Positions 1 through 5,991 of a stretch of 23,172 bases of DNA are shown one piece after another (the stretch's first letter is position 1; each line of letters starts with the position of its first letter). Where the stretch lies: IMG/VR virus record IMGVR_UViG_3300031774_000162, positions 1 through 23,172 of that record; one strand, given 5' to 3'. A program made the translations under genes and the position numbers. Source of the stretch: a virus. The notes beneath the pieces were generated by a model, which worked only from the letters and a program-made list of their open reading frames with translations, made no database searches and had not been told where the DNA came from.

Positions 1-180
1 ATTTCCCGTTGCGGCTGCAACTGGATTAGAGACATTATTGTTCTCCTCCTCTGCTTTAACAGGTGCTATTGAGAGAAGACTGATAAGGAGACCGTAGTAG
101 AGGAGACGTCTATTTCTCTGTCTATTACTTCTACGGATAATACCTGACTGGCTGCTCTTGTTACTATTTCTAGCTCGAAT
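1..180 (-). CDS. Secreted cyanophage protein, partial (runs off left edge; start uncertain)
   Basis: This minus-strand frame is still open at base 1, so the 3' end is missing. It reads an Arg/Asn-rich stretch, then LLYYGLLISLLSIAPVKA, a plausible signal peptide, then EEENNNVSNPVAAATGN. From memory, the VSNPVAAATGN segment resembles a secreted protein of cyanophages; no search was run. The gene overlaps the 3' end of the preceding 123-residue gene in another frame. No ATG, GTG or TTG lies close upstream of the signal peptide. Candidate starts are ATT at 180-178 (a GGAGA lies three bases upstream), ATT at 141-139, or a distant ATG at 273-271 that lacks a clear ribosome binding site. Function is unknown; export to the periplasm or envelope is inferred from the leader alone. 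Confidence 0.55.
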   Translation of the reverse strand, partial: MRARNSNKSSQSGIIRRSNRQRNRRLLYYGLLISLLSIAPVKAEEENNNVSNPVAAATGN

Positions 181-437
181 GGATCTCCAGCTGTATGTAG
201 AGTGAATATTGAATCTGAGTCGGCTATACCTCCTGAGGAGGCTGATGTATGGGTTATATTTTCCCCAGTCCATTTGTTTAATGCAGACCCATAAGTGGTC
301 GTAGTAATTTCTTCTACGATCTCTTGAGTTGTTGTAGTTGTACTGTTCATCGAACCCTGGGTGAAGTTTGGGGTTACTAATTCTGCTCTCGCTACCGAGG
401 GGGATAACAGTGCTAAGAGTACTAGCCATTTTTTCAT
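66..437 (-). CDS. Small secreted cyanophage protein with signal peptide
   Basis: A 123-residue product. It opens with MKKWLVLLALLSPSVARA, a textbook signal peptide with a likely cut after ARA, followed by ELVTPNFTQGSMNSTTTTTQ. The mature part is about 105 residues, Thr/Ser-rich and strand-like, has no Cys, and ends SLSVFSQ. The LVTPNFTxGSMNSTTTTT pattern looks like a hypothetical secreted protein found in T4-like cyanophages; this is from memory, not a search. Its ATG overlaps the stop of the holin-like gene as ATGA, implying translational coupling. Its 3' end is overprinted by the next secreted-protein gene. An envelope-facing or virion-associated role is inferred from the leader and neighbours; no enzymatic motif is visible. 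Confidence 0.82.
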   Translation of the reverse strand: MKKWLVLLALLSPSVARAELVTPNFTQGSMNSTTTTTQEIVEEITTTTYGSALNKWTGENITHTSASSGGIADSDSIFTLHTAGDPFELEIVTRAASQVLSVEVIDREIDVSSTTVSLSVFSQ

Positions 438-718
438 TGTTTTGGTTTATCCTTTTTATTACTACCATTACTACCAGTAGTCAAGCCGAATGTTGCTAGG
501 GCTCCAGTGAAGACACTGGCAGGAAAAGTTATGTCCCCACCTGGACTTTTCTTAATCATAGGTATTTCTACGTAGTTTAACGTAATGATAAATCCGCTCC
601 AAACCACAACTCCAAGACGGACAAATGTACCTAAGATTTGGATTTGGTGTTCTTGGTCCTCTGCAGCATCTTTCAGCTTTCCGAGGAATCCTTTTTTTTC
701 TTCCGCTGTTCCTTCCAT
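434..718 (-). CDS. Two-helix membrane protein, holin candidate
   Basis: A 94-residue product. Residues 1-24 are charged and amphipathic (KKGFLGKLKDAAED). Two hydrophobic stretches follow, about residues 29-52 (LGTFVRLGVVVWSGFIITL) and 65-82 (DITFPASVFTGALATFGL). The C-terminus is Lys-rich. Short length, two hydrophobic segments and a basic tail match small holins, but there is no holin signature motif. Similar proteins appear in cyanophage genomes as hypotheticals, as far as I recall. The first 46 bases overlap the preceding proline-rich membrane protein gene, and its stop forms an ATGA overlap with the next ORF. The context of small secreted and membrane proteins fits a lysis or envelope cassette. 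The holin role is inference. Confidence 0.8.
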   Translation of the reverse strand: MEGTAEEKKGFLGKLKDAAEDQEHQIQILGTFVRLGVVVWSGFIITLNYVEIPMIKKSPGGDITFPASVFTGALATFGLTTGSNGSNKKDKPKQ

Positions 719-1053
719 TTGTTGACTTTAGCTTGTAGTTGTTTTTGAACTTTCTTTTTAATAGGTTCGAATAAAGATGAAGTAATAGATGTTGTTGCTA
801 CCGCTACTACAGCAGTAGTAACAGCAGTGATCACTACCGCAGGTTCAGGTAGTGGCATCTGTATATCTATAACAGGTATCTGTAACTTAGGTTGCTCTAC
901 TTGTTCTGTAGATTCCTGTTTAACGTCTTCAGGTGCCTCCAAATCACTCGGAGGTATAACCATAGGTTTATACGACGGTATCCGAGATGTAGGAGGTCTG
1001 AAGTAAAGAGCATCAGGTTTTGGTAATGTTGCTCTAGGTAAGTATATTTTAAT
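673..1053 (-). CDS. Proline-rich single-span membrane protein; probable ATT start
   Basis: The first ATG is at 963 and gives 96 residues. The same frame is open upstream to 1053 and encodes coding-looking sequence (YLPRATLPKPDALYFRPP, then TSRIPSYKP) that I associate with the N-terminus of a conserved T4-like cyanophage protein. No ATG, GTG or TTG occurs there. The best start is ATT at 1053-1051, whose last T is the first T of the upstream TAA, a geometry suited to re-initiation; this gives 126 residues. After the Pro-rich region comes IPVIDIQMPLPEPAVVITAV and a hydrophobic span (VVITAVTTAVVAVATTSI), then a strongly basic tail (KKKVQKQLQAK, KWKEQRKKKK). Function is unknown; it is an inner-membrane or virion candidate. 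A +1 frameshift from the upstream gene is the alternative to an ATT start. Confidence 0.7.
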   Translation of the reverse strand: MKIYLPRATLPKPDALYFRPPTSRIPSYKPMVIPPSDLEAPEDVKQESTEQVEQPKLQIPVIDIQMPLPEPAVVITAVTTAVVAVATTSITSSLFEPIKKKVQKQLQAKVNKWKEQRKKKKDSSES

Positions 1054-1297
1054 ACTTAGATTTACCTAAAGTAACTGCTGCATCATGCGTGGAGAAATCT
1101 TCACTTCCCCAGATACTTGTTGTACCGTCTTCTTTTTTGTATACCTTGATGATCTCAAGATGATCGACATTACGCTTAAGAGTAGCCTTATCCTCATCAG
1201 TAATAGTTGATTGAGCAGCTATACTATTAATTAAAGTAACACTATCTTTTGATGCATTGTAGATTTGTGCTACTTCATCAGTCGTTCGTTCCGCCAT
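1049..1297 (-). CDS. Conserved small cyanophage protein, unknown function
   Basis: An 82-residue acidic-to-neutral protein starting MAERTTDEVAQIYNASKD and ending GKSKY. The helical N-terminal half (DSVTLINSIAAQS, DEDKATLKRNVDHLEII) is followed by a short segment with SIWGSEDFSTHDAAV. It has no signal peptide or membrane span. The start is well supported: a strong GAGGAGG sits four bases before the ATG. It overlaps the end of the 51-codon coiled-coil ORF by 20 bases. The layout (helical N-half, WxSED, DAA) resembles small proteins that follow tail-fibre genes in cyanophages, so a minor structural or assembly role is plausible but inferred. Confidence 0.78.
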   Translation of the reverse strand: MAERTTDEVAQIYNASKDSVTLINSIAAQSTITDEDKATLKRNVDHLEIIKVYKKEDGTTSIWGSEDFSTHDAAVTLGKSKY

Positions 1298-1433
1298 TAG
1301 CCTCCTCTGTAGGGTTTTCTTCTCGTGCTAATTCGTTTAGTACATTAAGAGCACCATTAATTTCATTGAATCTAACTGAGATTTGATTTCTTTCTTCAAT
1401 TAGTTTCTGAGCTTTTTCTTGTAATTTTTCCAT
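1278..1433 (-). CDS. 51-residue coiled-coil peptide
   Basis: This short ORF starts at an ATG whose A is the last base of the upstream TAA (TAATG), a standard coupling arrangement. It reads MEKLQEKAQKLIEERNQI, then SVRFNEINGALNVLNELARE, then a short acidic tail. It is almost wholly predicted helix with heptad-like hydrophobic spacing (L4, A8, L11, I12, I18, F22, I25, L29, V31, L34), so a coiled coil or helical hairpin is likely. Its stop lies 20 bases inside the next gene. No function can be assigned. Its place right after the fibre-associated gene suggests an assembly-partner role, which is inference. Confidence 0.68.
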   Translation of the reverse strand: MEKLQEKAQKLIEERNQISVRFNEINGALNVLNELAREENPTEEANGGTND

Positions 1434-1771
1434 TAGGATGGTTTAGGGTATTTATCTTTTGTGGCTTTTATTGCAGAAGCAAATCCTCCACTTGTCGTAA
1501 CTGTTCCAGCTACTATGTCTTTATAGAGTAAATCAAGTTGCTCTCCTATTGGTAAATAAACAGTATCACCTGTTCCTATTCTAGGATTACCTTGTCTATC
1601 TGATTTATATTTAACTGCAGCAGCAGCCGTATTAAGCTCTGTTCGAGCTGTATCTATATTCGATTGTACGAGGGTAACTTTATTACCATCTTTGTCAAAA
1701 GCACCTTGGCTGTCATCAACACGGACAACACTTGAATATGCTTTGTAAATTGCTTCGTGATCTAGTGCCAT
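1433..1771 (-). CDS. Fibre-associated small protein (cyanophage conserved; chaperone candidate)
   Basis: A 112-residue product starting MALDHEAIYKAYSSVVRV. It contains VTLVQSNIDTAR, then LPIGEQLDLLYKDIVAGT and ends KATKDKYPKPS. Start and end match a small protein that commonly follows tail-fibre genes in cyanophages. The C-terminal pattern (IGxQLDxLYxD, then a KxxKDKYPKP tail) recalls short tail-fibre-associated or assembly domains of many phages. It has no signal peptide or membrane segment. The start overlaps the stop of the preceding head-protein gene by one base (TAATG), so the two are translationally coupled. A fibre assembly or chaperone role rests on position and the C-terminal motif and is not proven. 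Confidence 0.78.
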   Translation of the reverse strand: MALDHEAIYKAYSSVVRVDDSQGAFDKDGNKVTLVQSNIDTARTELNTAAAAVKYKSDRQGNPRIGTGDTVYLPIGEQLDLLYKDIVAGTVTTSGGFASAIKATKDKYPKPS

Positions 1772-2310
1772 TATGCGGCTACCTCCATCAATGTAAGAGT
1801 ACTAATACCGTGATAATTATCGTTTCCTTGCCATCTATTCAAATAGATTGTATGAGCGTCAGTATGCCATTGAAGTTTATATGTAGTCGCACTTGTAGTA
1901 CTAGGACTATCTAAATAAGACATATTATGTTGAATCATAAGCAAGCCTCCTATATATACACTTGTTGTAGCTGGTGCGCTACCAGAGGTATTGGCTGGTT
2001 GAGCAATATTAGTACTTCCTCGAACAAGATTTATATGCGATGTATTGCTTTGAGTATGACTTAGAAAAAGATTATAACTAATCAAAATCTTACTACTACT
2101 AGAACTTGGTGTTATTGCTTGAGATATACCTATATCTGTAAAGCTAGTAGCGGATGTTGATGCTGTATCACTTTTAGTTGTTGAAAGAACTTGAAGAATC
2201 TTACCTCCACCACTTAGATTAGATACGGTTGTACTACCATCTGAGTTAAGAACAATATTATTTGAACTAGAGGAGGCATGTTTTATATTTGTTGTAGCTA
2301 ATGTACTCAT
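1771..2310 (-). CDS. Tail-fibre head-like protein, paralogue B
   Basis: A 179-residue Ser/Thr-rich beta protein. The N-terminal linker contains NSDGSTTVSNLSGGGKILQV. The body shares landmarks in the same order with the neighbouring 198-residue protein: GKILQV, TxSDTAS/KTDTAS, ITPSSSSSKILISYN, YLDSPSTTSATTYKLQ, TIYLNR and a final STLTLMEVAA. This pattern is a repeated head or tip domain of cyanophage fibres as I know them, so a role in receptor binding or as a fibre tip is likely. The ATG overlaps the preceding stop as ATGA. The middle differs most from its paralogue, as expected if binding loops diversify. The ligand is unknown. Confidence 0.78.
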   Translation of the reverse strand: MSTLATTNIKHASSSSNNIVLNSDGSTTVSNLSGGGKILQVLSTTKSDTASTSATSFTDIGISQAITPSSSSSKILISYNLFLSHTQSNTSHINLVRGSTNIAQPANTSGSAPATTSVYIGGLLMIQHNMSYLDSPSTTSATTYKLQWHTDAHTIYLNRWQGNDNYHGISTLTLMEVAA

Positions 2311-2903
2311 GCGGCTACCTCCATAAGAGTTATTGTTGATGCACTTCGACCATCAAATTCTGAATTATTTGCATCTATACCATTACGGTTTAAATATACG
2401 GTCTCACTACCTCCCCAGACAGCACCTTGAACTTTATAAGTAACAGAAGAAGTTGTACTTGGTGAATCTAAATAGCTAATATCCACATCAACAGACTTAT
2501 AGTATTCAACATTACCATCATGATAATCAGTAATGTTTTTAGTAACTCTAGGTCTATTTCCAGCAGAATCGCCTAACATTAGTTGCGTAGAATCTCTTAC
2601 TAAGTAAGTGTATAAACCATACATACTTGTACCTCCAAGTATCATATTACAAGTAACTAATATTTTACTTGATGTAGAAGCAGGAGTAATCGAACAAGAA
2701 AGTCCCCAGTCTGCAGGGCTGCTATAAACAGCAGTTAGAGATGCCGTATCTGTCTTTACTGTTTGGACTACTTGAAGAATCTTACCAAAACTTTGTGAAG
2801 TACTAGGTAATGTAAAAGTTACATCAGCTCCACTTGTCGAGTTTGGAGGAGCTAAAGAAACTGAACCTCCACCACTCGTGGGTATTAATTTAATTGCACT
2901 CAT
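2307..2903 (-). CDS. Tail-fibre head-like protein, paralogue A
   Basis: A 198-residue beta-rich protein starting MSAIKLIPTSGGGSVSLAPP, a common short N-terminal fibre module (SxIKLxPxxGGGSVSLxxP). Then come GKILQVVQTVKTDTAS, ITPASTSSKILVTCN, YLDSPSTTSSVTYKVQ, TVYLNR and the terminal TITLMEVAA. It is a tandem paralogue of the next 179-residue protein, identical in the final TLMEVAA and in most landmarks. The insert between the strands (YLVRDSTQLM to DGNVEYYKS) is unique to this copy. Junctions on both sides are four-base ATGA overlaps. It is probably a receptor-binding tip or accessory fibre head; host receptor unknown. Confidence 0.8.
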   Translation of the reverse strand: MSAIKLIPTSGGGSVSLAPPNSTSGADVTFTLPSTSQSFGKILQVVQTVKTDTASLTAVYSSPADWGLSCSITPASTSSKILVTCNMILGGTSMYGLYTYLVRDSTQLMLGDSAGNRPRVTKNITDYHDGNVEYYKSVDVDISYLDSPSTTSSVTYKVQGAVWGGSETVYLNRNGIDANNSEFDGRSASTITLMEVAA

Positions 2904-3475
2904 ATTGATAAAGCTGTGATTCCTATACGTGGTACGGATAGCTGCTGATTCTCACTACCATCCCACCAGTAAGTTTTATGTATGTGTATAGGATAACTAC
3001 TCGAATATTCTCTAAATTGCATTTTTAATGTTTTATTTGAAGACCAGCTGGCTACTCTACCTGTATCTGTATTAGCAGTACCGCCAATCCTAACAGGCCA
3101 CTCAAAGGTAACTAACTGAAGGATATCTTCACCAGTTATTTCTGTACGGCTATGTACAACTTCATCACTATCTACAAAGAATTTAAAATTAGCTATATGG
3201 AGATCAGTAGCACCCTCTCTACTACACTGAAAGTGGAATTTATATACCACTGTCTTTGTATCTGCTGGTGGTGTATATGCGATAGTGCTGCCAGTTACGT
3301 CAGCATAGCTATCAGTTGCAACCTGCTTGTCTGTTACGTTTGGGAGGGTTATATTTCCAGCCGAAGTTGTAACAGTCTCTCCATTACAAGGATAAAAGAA
3401 CTCTTCTAATACAACATTAGTTATTTCGTTACTTAATCCTGTTACCGTTCCATTACCGTTAATTGTTACTGCCAT
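2900..3475 (-). CDS. Stand-alone fibre head domain, duplicate of the gp17-like fibre C-terminus
   Basis: I take the ATG at 3475, giving MAVTINGNGTVTGLS, a recurrent cyanophage fibre N-terminus. It begins two bases after the upstream stop; a longer form from ATG 3493 would overlap that stop. The product has 191 residues. Residues 25-191 align with residues 275-447 of the first fibre protein (7993-9336). Shared landmarks: AYTPPADTKTVVYKF, DSDEV/DTDEV, FEWPxxI, ASWSSNKTLK/SSWTSAKTIK, xYSxxY, YWW/YWD, and PRIGITALS/PTISITAIS. It is therefore a free copy of a receptor-binding-like head domain. It could replace, decorate or compete with the covalent head of the main fibre, which is inference. Confidence 0.82.
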   Translation of the reverse strand: MAVTINGNGTVTGLSNEITNVVLEEFFYPCNGETVTTSAGNITLPNVTDKQVATDSYADVTGSTIAYTPPADTKTVVYKFHFQCSREGATDLHIANFKFFVDSDEVVHSRTEITGEDILQLVTFEWPVRIGGTANTDTGRVASWSSNKTLKMQFREYSSSYPIHIHKTYWWDGSENQQLSVPRIGITALSI

Positions 3476-3477
3476 AA

Positions 3478-5991
3478 TTAAATCACCGTCCAAGTTTCAC
3501 CAGCACCAACCGTTACGGTGACACCAGAGTTGATAGTTACAGGACCAAAAGTACCTGCATTTGTGTTGTTAGTTATTGTGTAATTAGTTGTCACTGTTTG
3601 TCCGTTTTCCCAAAATATAGAATCACCACCAGCTCCTGTAGCACCACCGCCTCCAGCTGCTTCCCATCCAGCTTCACCGTTAGCGTCAACTGTTAGAACG
3701 TAGTCTTCAGTAGCAGTAGTGTCTTTAACCGTAAAGTTAATACCAGGTATCCTGAATTTGGTAATTGCTGTATCACCTAAAGTTATTTCGTTATCTACAC
3801 CTACAGCACTGGCAGTTGCATCATGTCCAAGTATTAGACAGTTGGCTCCTGTGGTAAAACCATCTGCTGCTTTTTGTCCTATTATCGTGCAATTAGTTGC
3901 TGAAGTCATATCCTCACCAGCCGATTGCCCTACCACAGTATTGTCATTACCTACCAGCGTTCCCCAGACACAAGCGTACTCACCAATAATGGTATTACGG
4001 GAAGCATTACCAGCAGTCCAAGCACTTTTTCCAATAACTATGTTACTTGACCCAGTAGTGAGTCCAGCACCTCCATTGCTTGCAATGACAGTGTTACTGG
4101 CTCCTGTAGTGAGATTTCCTGCGGCTGAATGACCGCACAAATTATTATTTGTTCCTGTAGTGACTGAATCACCAGCACCTTTTCCTATCGCAGTATTGTA
4201 ATTTCCAACTGAAAGTTTTAATGCGTTATATCCTATAGCAGTTTGGCTATTTGCTGTTTCGTTAGTCTTTAAAGCTTCATAACCCAGCGCAGTGTTTGAA
4301 GTACCTGTAGTATTAGCTGTTAAAGAGTACAATCCAATGGCTATATTGTTATCTGCTGTAGTATTAGCTTTTAAAGCATCAACTCCAATGGCTATATTGT
4401 TATCTGCTGTAGTATTAGCTTTTAAAGCATCAACTCCAATAGCTATATTTGATGAACCAGTCGTCTGGTTATATATTGAGTCCATCCCAATGGCAATATT
4501 TTTCTCTCCTGTAGTTGTAAAAGCTAGAGTGCTTCGACCTATTCCAATATTTGTATTTCCAGAGGTAAGTCTTACTCCTGTAAGCCAACCGATATTTATA
4601 TTATCACTACCTGTGGAATCAGATACTTTAGGGCCAGCACCGCATCCAAGTCCAATATTACGACTTCCACTTGTAGTTGCGACACCAGCTTCAGCACCTA
4701 TAAATGTATTTGCTTCTCCTGTGACAGCATAACCAGCACGATAACCAAGACCTGTATTTTCTATAGTAGTAGTTACATTTCCAAGGGTATAATCACCTAT
4801 ACCTACATTTCTTCTTGATGTTGTTAATTTGCCAAGAGCATCTTTTCCAACTGCTGTGTTGTCATATCCAGTAGTACAAGCATCTAAAGCTTTATATCCA
4901 AAGGCAGAGTTATCGTCTCCTGAAGTGATCGCAGTACCAGCATCATATCCGAATAAAGTATTATATTCTGCATCAGTTCCAGTAAAGCTATCACCAGCAT
5001 TCGAACCACCTACCGTGTTGTACTGAGCATCAGAGCTAACTCCTCCACCAGCAGCAGCTTCCCAACCAGCTTCTCCATTAGCATCAACTGTTAAGACATA
5101 ATCTTCAGTAGCAGTAGTATCTTTAACAACGAAGTTAATACCAGGTATCCTAAACTTCGTTATATCGCTATTACCTAGAGTTATTTCGTTATCGACCGTT
5201 GGCGAGCTAGGCATTGCTAACTTTCCTATTATTGTATTATTAGCACCTGACGTTAAAGCTGTACTCGTATCATTCGAATTATAACCAGCGTACGAACCTA
5301 TACATATATTGCCACTACCTGTCGAACTGTAACCAGAGTGAGTCCCTATACCAACGTTTTCACTTGCGGCACAATTATATAAAGCTTTATATCCGACAGC
5401 AGTACTGTGATCTTCGTGCGTTATAGCACCTGATAAGGCTTGTTTTCCTACCGCTACGTTTTGACTTCCCGTCGTGAGATTGTCTAGTGCTAAACTTCCA
5501 ACGGCAGCATTTTCATACCCAGTTGTAGTATTTCTCGCCGCATGTGCACCAATGACCGTATTGCTATTACCTGTAGTCTGAGAATTTAAAGTTTGATGAC
5601 CAATAGCTATATTGTTATATGAAGTATTTTCTTTTAAAGCTTCATATCCAATAGCAATATTTTGAGTGCTAGTTGCTAGTGTTTTTAAAGCTTCAGATCC
5701 AATTGCAACGTTCTTATCGCCCGTAGTTAGAGCCGTACCAGCGTTATATCCAAATAAAGTGTTGTTAGTAGCATCTGTACCAGTAAATGAGTCTCCTGCA
5801 TTCGTACCACCAATCGTGTTGTATTGAGCGTCAGAACTAACTCCTCCACCTCCAGACCCAACCTCAACTACTGAGCCGCCTGAAGTTTTTGTAAACAAAC
5901 CTCCATCAGAGGTATTAATGGCAAGTTCACCTACAGTTAAATCGCTTGCTGAAGGGTCAGCAGCTTTTCTTTTATGTAGTATATTTGCCAT
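3478..5991 (-). CDS. Large adhesin-like fibre protein with YadA-type head repeats
   Basis: An 837-residue protein. Residues 1-46 (MANILHKRKAADPSASDLTV, GELAINTSDGG) form a fibre N-terminal module common in cyanophages. Residues about 75-260 and 345-730 are dozens of 14-25-residue repeats of the form N-x-A-I-G-x-x-A-L-x-x-x-T-T-G, the spacing of YadA-like left-handed parallel beta-roll heads. Each block ends NEITLG, ITKFRIPGINF, KDTTATEDYVLTVDANGEAG (residues 268-313 and 734-779), and each begins VSSDAQYNT, GDSFTGTDA. The protein thus carries two unequal copies of one module. The C-terminus (SIFWENGQTVTTNYTITNNT, TVTVGAGETWTVI) is another recurrent cyanophage fibre cap. It abuts the preceding gene with no gap (TAA-ATG). 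Most likely a trimeric fibre or side-fibre for cell-surface adhesion. Confidence 0.85.
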   Translation of the reverse strand: MANILHKRKAADPSASDLTVGELAINTSDGGLFTKTSGGSVVEVGSGGGGVSSDAQYNTIGGTNAGDSFTGTDATNNTLFGYNAGTALTTGDKNVAIGSEALKTLATSTQNIAIGYEALKENTSYNNIAIGHQTLNSQTTGNSNTVIGAHAARNTTTGYENAAVGSLALDNLTTGSQNVAVGKQALSGAITHEDHSTAVGYKALYNCAASENVGIGTHSGYSSTGSGNICIGSYAGYNSNDTSTALTSGANNTIIGKLAMPSSPTVDNEITLGNSDITKFRIPGINFVVKDTTATEDYVLTVDANGEAGWEAAAGGGVSSDAQYNTVGGSNAGDSFTGTDAEYNTLFGYDAGTAITSGDDNSAFGYKALDACTTGYDNTAVGKDALGKLTTSRRNVGIGDYTLGNVTTTIENTGLGYRAGYAVTGEANTFIGAEAGVATTSGSRNIGLGCGAGPKVSDSTGSDNINIGWLTGVRLTSGNTNIGIGRSTLAFTTTGEKNIAIGMDSIYNQTTGSSNIAIGVDALKANTTADNNIAIGVDALKANTTADNNIAIGLYSLTANTTGTSNTALGYEALKTNETANSQTAIGYNALKLSVGNYNTAIGKGAGDSVTTGTNNNLCGHSAAGNLTTGASNTVIASNGGAGLTTGSSNIVIGKSAWTAGNASRNTIIGEYACVWGTLVGNDNTVVGQSAGEDMTSATNCTIIGQKAADGFTTGANCLILGHDATASAVGVDNEITLGDTAITKFRIPGINFTVKDTTATEDYVLTVDANGEAGWEAAGGGGATGAGGDSIFWENGQTVTTNYTITNNTNAGTFGPVTINSGVTVTVGAGETWTVI
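3655..3792 (-). repeat. Segmental repeat, distal copy (NEITLG...VDANGEAGW module)
   Basis: This encodes residues 734-779 of the adhesin-like fibre. It is nearly the same protein sequence as the copy at 5053-5190 and very similar in DNA (for example both have the stretch coding TEDYVLTVDANGEAGWEAA). Together with the matching block starts, it marks a duplication of a whole repeat module inside one gene. Confidence 0.8.
4333..4434 (-). repeat. Perfect tandem repeat, 2 x 51 bp
   Basis: Bases 4333-4383 and 4384-4434 are identical as read. Each copy encodes one 17-residue beta-roll repeat (NNIAIGVDALKANTTAD). The next repeats downstream and upstream are related but diverged. DNA identity between neighbouring coils, amid otherwise drifting repeats, indicates a recent in-frame duplication by slippage or recombination that lengthens the fibre by one coil. 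Confidence 0.92.
5053..5190 (-). repeat. Segmental repeat, proximal copy (NEITLG...VDANGEAGW module)
   Basis: This encodes residues 268-313 of the same fibre protein. The partner copy is at 3655-3792. The two differ mostly by synonymous third-position changes, so the duplication is old enough to have drifted but is still constrained at protein level. Confidence 0.8.

Noticed and set aside
1-35. ATG at 35-33 as start of a gene at the left edge
   Set aside because: Its frame gives MSLIQLQPQRE, without recognisable features, whereas the overlapping frame gives a signal peptide and VSNPVAAATGN.
3476-3493. ATG at 3493 as start of the free head protein
   Set aside because: The ATG at 3475 gives the recurrent MAVTINGNGT fibre start and sits two bases after the upstream stop; the six extra residues are not expected.
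4290-4500. CRISPR-like array from regularly spaced short repeats
   Set aside because: Repeats are in-frame coding units without distinct spacers; they encode beta-roll coils.
3719-5026. Long plus-strand open frames opposite the repeat-rich fibre gene
   Set aside because: They are antisense shadows of regular coding repeats on the minus strand, with no ribosome binding sites or recognisable protein features.
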